A DNA stretch of 64,000 nucleotides from Chlorobaculum sp. MV4-Y (GTDB taxonomy: Bacteria > Bacteroidota > Chlorobiia > Chlorobiales > Chlorobiaceae), in NCBI RefSeq assembly GCF_025244685.1, contig NZ_CP104202.1, positions 436,323 through 500,322 of the forward strand, read 5' to 3'. Each line of letters starts with the position of its first letter. Position 1 is the first letter of the stretch. This document shows positions 57,548-64,000 of this stretch, piece after piece. The translations under genes were made by a program, and so were the position numbers. A model generated the notes under the pieces. That model searched no databases, was not told the DNA's origin, and saw only the letters and a program-made list of their open reading frames with translations.

Positions 57548-59285
57548 CGCAAATCGAATCGGCGCGTTCTGGCGGAGTCTCGCGCTGCTGGCGCTCTTCG
57601 CCGTCGCTGCGCTCTGGGCCTTCCCGGCAATGGCGTCAGCAAGCCGCGACAGTACCGCTACATCCCGTGACTCTGCGGTCTCAGCTTCGGATGTTTTACC
57701 CGAATACGTGCAGGGACTTTTTCTCGACATGAAGGGGGATTACTGGGGAGCCATCGATACCTTCAGGAAGGTGATGGCTAAAAAGCCTGGCGATGCCGCC
57801 GTGAGCTATTCGATCTCAAAATCCTATTTGCACCTGACCGTGCTCGACTCGGCGCGGGTTTACGGCGAGGCGGCGGTCAGGCTCGATCCCGCGAACCGGC
57901 ACTATCTCAGGTATCTCGCCGGAGTCGCGCATGAAATGAAAGCCTACGACCAGGCGGCGGAGCTGCTGGGCAAGGCATTCCTCCTGGAGCCGGAACGTAC
58001 CGATATTCTCTATCTGCAAGGGCTTGAGTACCTGGCGGCAAAACGGCCTGAGCAGGCCCTCCAGGTGTTCGAGAAGGCTGCGCGGATCGATCCGTACAAT
58101 GAAGCCGCCCTTACGCAAATCCTGACGCTGGAAATCGCTCTCAAGCACTATCCGGAAGCCATCGAGACCTCCAGACAGCTGCTCAAGCTTGGAGGAAACG
58201 ACCGCAAAATCGGCATAACGCTTGCCGAACTCTATACGAAAACCGGGCAGGAGACGCTGGCCATTCAGACGCTTCACGAGCTGGCGGAGGGTGAGCCTGG
58301 CAATATCGCCTACCGGATCGCCCTGTTCGATCACTACATCAGAGCCGGGCGCAATGACGAATTTCATGGCGAACTGACGACCTATCTCGATAAAGAGTCG
58401 CCCTCGAAGGAGTCACTGCACGATTTTGCCAAACTCTATATTTCGCGTTCTGGCAAGGATTCACTCTTTGTCGGTCCGGCGCTTGCGCTGCTTGATGAGC
58501 TGATCGCCCGGCGCCCGCGTGACAGCCAGCTTTTCATGCTGAAAGGGATGTACGGCATGATGCACGGCCGCAAGCAGGATGGAGTCGAGCTGCTCACCAA
58601 AGCTGTGCAACTCGATTCCGGCAATGCGACGGCATGGGAGTTTCTGATCACCGCCCAGCTCGAATCAGGCGACAAGCGCAAGGCGTTCGAGCTTCTGGCG
58701 CAGGCAAAGCGAAGGCTCCCTCGGCAGAGGATGCGCTGGAGTGTCCTCGAAGGCTCTCTGCTACTCTCTTCCCATGAGCTGCGGAGGGCGGTTGCCGTGC
58801 TTGAAACGGTTGCCGGGGCGAAACGGAAGCCTGGCGACCCGAATCTTCTGATCCAGGCCAACATCAATCTGGCGATGGTCTGCGATCTGCTTGGCCTGAA
58901 AAAGCGTAGCCGAGTGGCTTATGAGCGGGTGCTCGATCTCGATCCGCACAACACCCTCGCCATGAACAATCTCGCCTACCTGCTTACCGAAGAGGGGATC
59001 ACACGTAGCAAGGCGTTACGTCTGGCCACCAATGCGGTGATGCTTGAACCGGACAACGGAGTCTATCTCGATACTCTCGGCTGGGTACATTACAAACTTG
59101 GCAATTTCGAGCTTGCCCGGCAGTTCCTCGAAAAGGCGGCTGCCACCGGGCTGGACGAGCCGGATATCTACCGGCACCTTGAGGAGGTGTACCGGAAGCT
59201 CGGCAATGAACCGAAAGCAAGGGAGATGCTCGAAAAAGCGAGAACAGTCGAGAAGGCGCAAGGCAACAAAAAAAGCGGTCATTGA
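57537..59285 (+). CDS. TPR-repeat protein, secreted or membrane-anchored
   Basis: 582 residues. An N-terminal hydrophobic segment ([22 protein letters not shown]) acts as signal peptide or anchor, then a Ser/Thr-rich stretch and at least nine tetratricopeptide repeats follow. Examples are [73 protein letters not shown] and the C-terminal [20 protein letters not shown]. Such proteins are scaffolds, often for outer-membrane or cell-wall complexes. The partner is unknown. The ATG is 11 nt inside the end of ruvB. The stop codon lies inside the palindromic terminator. Confidence 0.88.
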   Translation: MTDSANRIGAFWRSLALLALFAVAALWAFPAMASASRDSTATSRDSAVSASDVLPEYVQGLFLDMKGDYWGAIDTFRKVMAKKPGDAAVSYSISKSYLHLTVLDSARVYGEAAVRLDPANRHYLRYLAGVAHEMKAYDQAAELLGKAFLLEPERTDILYLQGLEYLAAKRPEQALQVFEKAARIDPYNEAALTQILTLEIALKHYPEAIETSRQLLKLGGNDRKIGITLAELYTKTGQETLAIQTLHELAEGEPGNIAYRIALFDHYIRAGRNDEFHGELTTYLDKESPSKESLHDFAKLYISRSGKDSLFVGPALALLDELIARRPRDSQLFMLKGMYGMMHGRKQDGVELLTKAVQLDSGNATAWEFLITAQLESGDKRKAFELLAQAKRRLPRQRMRWSVLEGSLLLSSHELRRAVAVLETVAGAKRKPGDPNLLIQANINLAMVCDLLGLKKRSRVAYERVLDLDPHNTLAMNNLAYLLTEEGITRSKALRLATNAVMLEPDNGVYLDTLGWVHYKLGNFELARQFLEKAAATGLDEPDIYRHLEEVYRKLGNEPKAREMLEKARTVEKAQGNKKSGH

Positions 59286-59299
59286 CCGCTTTTTTTGTT
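59265..59299. terminator. Palindromic bidirectional terminator between the TPR gene and nifJ
   Basis: A 17-bp near-perfect palindrome around base 59282 (AACAAAAAAAGCGGTCA and its complement), with A7 and T7 flanks. It serves both convergent genes and includes the TPR stop codon. Confidence 0.88.
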
Positions 59300-59321
59300 C
59301 GGAACCGGATAGTGGTTCAGT

Positions 59322-62300
59322 TTATGCTTCGCCTTCAATCGAACGGTTGGCGAGGTGTTCGTAGTGGGCCCAGCGGGCATCAACCTCGTGCTGGATCGCC
59401 TGGAAGTACTGTTTTGCAAGATCCGGATGGGTCTTTTTCAGCATTCTGAAGCGGTTCTCCATGTTCAGGAACTGCTCGACCGGCATCTTCGGCTTCTTGG
59501 AATCAAGCTGCAACGGATTCAATCCCTCCTTCAGCCTGTCCGGATTGTAGCGGTACAGCAGCCAGTGGCCGGAATCGACCGCCGCTTTCTGGTGCTCCAG
59601 ACCCATAGACAGTTCAAAGCCGTGCGCGATGCAGTGCGAGTAGGCGAGAATCACCGACGGGCCATTGTACGCCTCGGCTTCGAGGAACGCCTTCAGGGTT
59701 TGCTCGTCACGCGCGCCGAGAGCGACGCTGGCCACGTAGGCGTTCCCGTAGCTCATCGAAATAAGACCGAGGTCTTTCTTCGTGGCTGTGCGGCCAGCGG
59801 CGGCAAACTTGGCGACCGCGGCTTTCGGGGTGGCCTTGGAGGCCTGACCGCCGGTGTTGGAATAAACCTCGGTGTCGAGCACCAGCATGTTGACGTTCTT
59901 ACCCGATGCAGTGACGTGGTCCAGGCCGCCGTAGCCGATGTCGTAGGCCCAGCCGTCGCCGCCGACTGCCCAGACGCTTTTCTTGACCAGCATGTCGGCC
60001 ACGGCAAGAAGGTTCTTGGCGTCGTTGGATTTCATCTGCTGGAGCTTCTCTTTCAACACGGCTACGCGCTCACGCTGCTCGAAAATCTCCGGTTCACTGT
60101 TCTGCGTGGCTTCGAGGATGCCGGTGGCAAGGGTTTCGCCAATTTCAGTGGCCATCTTTTTGACCAGCTCCAGGGCATATTCTTGCTGCTTGTTGATCGA
60201 AATACGGAAACCGAGCGCGAACTCCGCGGTATCCTCGAAGAGCGAGTTTGACCACGTTGGGCCGAGGCCCTGCGGGTTGCACGCATACGGCGTGGTCGGC
60301 AGGTTGCCGCCGTAGATCGACGAGCAGCCGGTGGCGTTACCGATAACGAGGCGATCACCGAAGAGCTGCGTCATCAGCTTGATATACGGAGTCTCACCAC
60401 AGCCCGAGCACGCGCCCGAGAACTCGAAGAGCGGCTGCTGAAGCTGCTGCTCCTTGATGATGCGCTGGTTGATCTTGTTGCGGTCGAATTCCGGAAGGTC
60501 GATGAAAAAGCTCCAGCAGGCGGCTTCGGTTTCACGCAGCGGTGCCTGATCGTGCATGTTGAGCGCCTTGCGGCCTTCGACCTGCTTGTCCCTTGCGGGG
60601 CAGACGTTGACACAGAGCCGGCAGCCGGTGCAATCCTCCGGGGCAACCTGAACGGTGTAGCGCATGCCTTTCCAGTTTTTCGCTTTTGCTTCGAGGCTCT
60701 TGAAGGTTGCCGGGGCGTTTTCGAGATGCTCCGGCTCGTACACCTTGATGCGGATGGCTGCATGCGGGCAGACCATCGAGCACTTGCCGCACTCGATACA
60801 AAGTTCCGGAACCCAGACCGGAATCTCCTGTGCGAGGTTGCGCTTTTCGTACTGCGAGGTGCCGATCGGGTAGGTGCCGTCGGCAGGCAGCTCGCTGACC
60901 GGAATCGAGTCGCCCTCGCCAGCGATGATTTTGGCGAGCACGTTGCAGACAAACTCCGGAGCGTCGCCCACAATGGGAGCGCGCAGCTCCTTCTCGCTGT
61001 CGGCCACAGCGCCGATCTTCACTTCGTGCAGGTTGGCGAGCGTGTTATCGACTGCCTTGATGTTCTGCTGAACGACTTCGTCGCCCTTCTTGCCGTAGGT
61101 TTGGCGGATGGCATCCTTGATCTTGCTGATCGCCTCATCACCCGGCAGCACGCCCGAAATGGCGAAGAAGCAGGCCTGCATGATGGTGTTGATGCGCTGG
61201 CCCATGCCGCTCTCGTGGGCGACCTTGTAGGCGTCGATGGTGTAAAGCTTTGCCTGCTTGTCGATCAGACGCTGCTGGACGAGGCGCGGCAGCTTGCTCC
61301 ATACCACTTCAGGTGAATAGACCGAGTTGATGAGCAGCGTGCCGCCCTGCTTGAGGTTCTTGGCAAGGTCGATCATTTCGAGGAAGACCCAGTGGTGGCA
61401 GCCGACGAACTGCGCCTCGGTGATGAGGTAGGTCGAACGGATCTGCTCCGGGCCGAACCTCAGATGCGAGGTGGTGATTGAGCCGGCTTTCTTGGAGTCA
61501 TAGACAAAAAAGCCCTGCGCGTAGTTATCGGTGTTTTCGCCGATGATCTTGATCGAGTTCTTGTTCGCGCCGACCGTGCCGTCTGAACCGAGGCCGTAAA
61601 AAAGCGCGCGGAAGACCGAATCGGGCTCTATCGAAAAGGTTTCGTTGTAAGCGAGGCTCTTGCCCGTCACGTCGTCTTCGATGCCAACAGTGAAGTGGTT
61701 CTTCGGCGATTCGGCGTTCATGTTGTCGAAGATTGCCTTGACCATCGCCGGCGTGAACTCCTTCGAAGACAGACCATAGCGTCCACCGACAACCTTCGGC
61801 ATCGAGACATATTTGCCGCCCTGGTACGACTCTGCGACGGCGTTGATGACGTCGAGGTAGAGCGGTTCGCCAGCGCTACCGGGTTCCTTGACGCGGTCGA
61901 GCACCGAGATGCATTTGACGCTCGACGGTAGGGATGCGATGAAGGCAGAAATATCGAAAGGTCTGAAGAGGCGCACCTTGACCAGACCGACCTTTTCACC
62001 GTGGTTGTTCAGGTATTCGACGGTTTCGAGAGCGGTCTCGGCGCCTGAACCCATCATGATGATGATGCGGTCGGCATCCGGAGCGCCGTAGTACTGATAC
62101 AGTTTATAGCTGCGTCCAGTCAGTTCGGCAAATTGATCCATCGCCTTCTGGGTGATTGACGGGCAGGCCTCATAATATTTGTTGACGCTCTCGCGTGCCT
62201 GGAAGTAAACGTCCGGGTTCTGCGAAGTGCCGCGAATGATCGGCGCATCAGGCGACATACGGCGCATGCGGTGTGCGAAGACCAGCTCGTCGTTGATCAT

Positions 62301-62879
62301 CGAACGGATCTCTTCGTCCGAAAGCACCTCGATTTTCGAGATTTCGTGCGATGTGCGGAAGCCGTCGAAGAAGTGCAGGAAAGGCACGCGCGATTCGAGC
62401 GTGGCAGCCTGCGAAATCAGCGCCATGTCCATCACCTCCTGCACCGAGCACGAGGCGAGCAGCGCGAAGCCGGTGCCCCTGACCGACATCACGTCACCGT
62501 GGTCGCAGAATATCGAGAGTGCCTGTGCGGCCAGCGAACGGGCTGACACGTGAATCACGCAGGGGGTCAGTTCACCGGCGATCTTGTACATGTTTGGGAT
62601 CATCAGCAAGAGACCTTGAGATGCAGTGAAGGTGGTCGTCAGCGCGCCGGTCTGCAAAGCGCCGTGAACGGCGGCGGCAGCACCCGCTTCGCTCTGCATC
62701 TCATTGACGAGCGGTACGGTACCCCAGATATTTTTTACATCGACAGCAGCCCATGCGTCGGAGTACTCTCCCATCGGAGAGGCTGGGGTAATCGGGTATA
62801 TCGAGATGACTTCATTAGTGCGATAGGCGACATGAGCAAGAGCTTCATTCCCCTCCATTGTCTTGAATGTTCGGGTCAT
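59322..62879 (-). CDS. nifJ: Pyruvate:ferredoxin (flavodoxin) oxidoreductase, single-chain (NifJ/PFOR)
   Basis: A 1,185-residue fusion of all PFOR domains. In green sulfur bacteria it works as pyruvate synthase, carboxylating acetyl-CoA with reduced ferredoxin from the reaction centre. Visible features are domain I with YRTNEVISIYPITPASPMGEYSD; a domain II/III region with RLFRPFDISAFI; two 4Fe-4S motifs, CIECGKCSMVCP and CTGCRLCVNVCP; a fourth-cluster Cys pair in GACSGCGETPY; and the TPP site in GDGWAYDIGYGGLDHV. The N-terminus follows the family exactly. It is a single gene with a strong shared terminator. Confidence 0.97.
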   Translation of the reverse strand: MTRTFKTMEGNEALAHVAYRTNEVISIYPITPASPMGEYSDAWAAVDVKNIWGTVPLVNEMQSEAGAAAAVHGALQTGALTTTFTASQGLLLMIPNMYKIAGELTPCVIHVSARSLAAQALSIFCDHGDVMSVRGTGFALLASCSVQEVMDMALISQAATLESRVPFLHFFDGFRTSHEISKIEVLSDEEIRSMINDELVFAHRMRRMSPDAPIIRGTSQNPDVYFQARESVNKYYEACPSITQKAMDQFAELTGRSYKLYQYYGAPDADRIIIMMGSGAETALETVEYLNNHGEKVGLVKVRLFRPFDISAFIASLPSSVKCISVLDRVKEPGSAGEPLYLDVINAVAESYQGGKYVSMPKVVGGRYGLSSKEFTPAMVKAIFDNMNAESPKNHFTVGIEDDVTGKSLAYNETFSIEPDSVFRALFYGLGSDGTVGANKNSIKIIGENTDNYAQGFFVYDSKKAGSITTSHLRFGPEQIRSTYLITEAQFVGCHHWVFLEMIDLAKNLKQGGTLLINSVYSPEVVWSKLPRLVQQRLIDKQAKLYTIDAYKVAHESGMGQRINTIMQACFFAISGVLPGDEAISKIKDAIRQTYGKKGDEVVQQNIKAVDNTLANLHEVKIGAVADSEKELRAPIVGDAPEFVCNVLAKIIAGEGDSIPVSELPADGTYPIGTSQYEKRNLAQEIPVWVPELCIECGKCSMVCPHAAIRIKVYEPEHLENAPATFKSLEAKAKNWKGMRYTVQVAPEDCTGCRLCVNVCPARDKQVEGRKALNMHDQAPLRETEAACWSFFIDLPEFDRNKINQRIIKEQQLQQPLFEFSGACSGCGETPYIKLMTQLFGDRLVIGNATGCSSIYGGNLPTTPYACNPQGLGPTWSNSLFEDTAEFALGFRISINKQQEYALELVKKMATEIGETLATGILEATQNSEPEIFEQRERVAVLKEKLQQMKSNDAKNLLAVADMLVKKSVWAVGGDGWAYDIGYGGLDHVTASGKNVNMLVLDTEVYSNTGGQASKATPKAAVAKFAAAGRTATKKDLGLISMSYGNAYVASVALGARDEQTLKAFLEAEAYNGPSVILAYSHCIAHGFELSMGLEHQKAAVDSGHWLLYRYNPDRLKEGLNPLQLDSKKPKMPVEQFLNMENRFRMLKKTHPDLAKQYFQAIQHEVDARWAHYEHLANRSIEGEA

Positions 62880-63127
62880 ACGATCAAAAATTGGATTATG
62901 ATTGTTGGGACTGCGCGAATCTCGATGGGTACAACTACGAAAGAACGGGAAAAGTTACGTTCGCAGGTGAGAAAAAGCTTCGAGTGTGCTTCCGAAAATA
63001 GGAAAAAAACTAATATAGTTTCAATCGTGAGTACTATTATAGCTTAGGTTTTGCTCGCTGATACGCATTTTTTTGCATCTGACGAGCAACAGGAACGCAT
63101 TTCCGGCAAACCAAACTTTCCTGATTT

Positions 63128-63901
63128 TTGGACAGAGCAAACCACGCCGAAATCCCGGCTCAGGAACCTCGTGAACAGGTCGTCTATGGCCGCAACGCTG
63201 TCATTGAACTGTTGCAGTCGAAACCTGAGAGCGTCGAGAAGATATACCTCCAGTTCAACACCTCCCATCCCAAGCTCAAGGAAATTGTCATCACGGCCCG
63301 GAGGCTGAAGATTCCCTGCGGCAAGGCGCGCATGGAGAAGTTGACGCTCATCTCCGGCACGGCGAAGAACCAGGGTGTGTGCGCCCTGATCAGCAGTCTC
63401 AATTACTACACGCTCGACGAGGTGCTCGCCGCGCCGCGCAACAGCTCGCCATTGCTCGTGATCCTCGAAGGACTCGAAGATCCGCACAACGTCGGCGCGA
63501 TCATCCGCACCGCCGAGGCCGTGGCCGCTGACGCGGTCATCATGATCGAGGGCAAGGGCACGCCGATCAACGCGAGCGTGCACAAGGCGTCGGCGGGAGC
63601 GCTGTCGCACATGCGCGTCTGCAAGGTCAAAAGCCTCGTCAAGACGCTCGACCTGTTGCACGAACGCGGATTCAGCATCGTGGCTGCCGACATGGAGGCC
63701 GAGCACAACCACACCGACATCGACTGGACTCGCCCGACGGTGCTCGTCATGGGGGCGGAGGGGAGCGGCCTCGGCTCCGAAACCCGCAAGCGCTGCGACC
63801 GGATCGTGCGCATTCCGATGGCTGGCTGCGTCGAATCGCTCAACGTCAGCGTCGCGGCAGGCGTGATGCTCTACGAAGCGATGCGCCAGCGGCTGGGGTG
63901 A
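63128..63901 (+). CDS. rlmB: TrmH/SpoU-family rRNA 2'-O-methyltransferase (RlmB-like)
   Basis: A 257-residue SPOUT-class enzyme. The N-terminal substrate-binding part starts VVYGRNAVIELLQSKPESVEKIYLQ, and the trefoil-knot catalytic domain has ILEGLEDPHNVGAIIRTAEAVAADAVI, ASAGALSHMRVCKV, VLVMGAEGSGLGSETRKRCD and IPMAGCVESLNVSVAAGVMLYEAMR, the knot SAM site. It most likely methylates a guanosine in 23S rRNA (G2251 in E. coli). The start is probably TTG 63128, since an in-frame stop lies two codons upstream and no ATG follows in the N-terminal domain. No Shine-Dalgarno is obvious. Confidence 0.92.
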   Translation: MDRANHAEIPAQEPREQVVYGRNAVIELLQSKPESVEKIYLQFNTSHPKLKEIVITARRLKIPCGKARMEKLTLISGTAKNQGVCALISSLNYYTLDEVLAAPRNSSPLLVILEGLEDPHNVGAIIRTAEAVAADAVIMIEGKGTPINASVHKASAGALSHMRVCKVKSLVKTLDLLHERGFSIVAADMEAEHNHTDIDWTRPTVLVMGAEGSGLGSETRKRCDRIVRIPMAGCVESLNVSVAAGVMLYEAMRQRLG

Positions 63902-63911
63902 AGATGAGTCG

Positions 63912-63933
63912 GATTTGACTGATCCGACCGATC
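63912..63933. repeat. 9-bp-periodic GATC/GATT array after rlmB
   Basis: GATTTGACT, GATCCGACC and GATC follow one another with a 9-bp period, starting 11 nt after the rlmB stop codon. It matches the arrays at 8513 and 43533 in unit style and position relative to a stop codon. The remaining 67 bases of the window hold no recognised feature. Confidence 0.55.
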
Positions 63934-64000
63934 TTTTCTTCTCCTGAAAAAATGTTACCTTCAAATTCATTTGTATTCCTCAATTGCATAGCAACCTAAA

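Noticed and set aside
62550-63047. 165-codon plus-strand open frame across the nifJ start
   Set aside because: Its first two thirds are antisense to the conserved nifJ N-terminus; the rest is non-coding promoter DNA.

Overview
The window looks like chromosomal DNA of a green sulfur bacterium (Chlorobiota), most likely Chlorobaculum and close to C. tepidum. The strongest marker is the gene at 48491-49111. It encodes the three-helix, single-haem cytochrome c (PscC, cytochrome cz) that donates electrons to the homodimeric P840 reaction centre. Pyruvate:ferredoxin oxidoreductase, pyruvate phosphate dikinase, PEP carboxylase and acetyl-CoA synthetase fit carbon flow out of a reductive TCA cycle. 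The LpxC-FabZ fusion, the split carbamoyl-phosphate synthase and the moderately high G+C also fit. Genus-level identity is inferred from gene content, not from a search. No rRNA, tRNA, CRISPR array, insertion sequence or prophage was recognised.

Layout. 1-9.8 kb: uvrA (cut by the window edge), two small proteins around a (CT)11 microsatellite, ppdK, a frameshifted ABC permease gene, elbB, a FISUMP lipoprotein, an isoprenylcysteine-methyltransferase-like membrane protein and an isochorismatase-fold hydrolase. 9.8-16.6 kb: lpxK with a lipid acyltransferase, purD, a JAMM metalloprotease, the N-terminal half of carB overlapping trpC, and rpe. 16.6-25.3 kb: a BamA/TamA-type outer-membrane protein, a DUF2795 protein, pheA-polA, then yebC-ruvC-pgsA. 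At 25.3-25.6 kb an AT-rich intergenic region carries a cluster of DnaA-box-like sites.

25.6-40.6 kb: lpxC/fabZ, suhB, tspO, a small zinc-ribbon membrane protein, a lipoprotein, a GIY-YIG fragment, and a compact [2Fe-2S] ferredoxin / ArsR regulator / cysteine-rich microprotein group. Then come a DUF4405 gene broken by an amber codon, acs, leuS, pnp, panC and rsmI. 40.6-52.7 kb: oppF, sppA (which needs a -1 shift for its membrane anchor), comM, ppc, pscC, queF, then a tightly overlapped operon of a methyltransferase, a DUF4905-like protein and xerC, followed by hpf. 52.7-64 kb: hprK, an oppA-oppB pair, ruvB, a TPR protein, nifJ (PFOR) and an RlmB-type rRNA methyltransferase.

Working together: NifJ carboxylates acetyl-CoA to pyruvate, PpdK makes PEP and Ppc returns it to oxaloacetate. 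Acs feeds exogenous acetate in at acetyl-CoA. PscC delivers electrons to the reaction centre that reduces the ferredoxin used by NifJ. LpxC/FabZ, LpxK, the acyltransferase and the BamA-like protein serve the outer membrane. UvrA, RuvC, RuvB, PolA, XerC and ComM serve DNA repair, recombination and uptake. The most unusual items are the DnaA-box cluster, three genes whose reading frames are interrupted near their 5' ends, a 30-bp perfect palindrome before hprK, and short periodic GATC arrays placed after stop codons.
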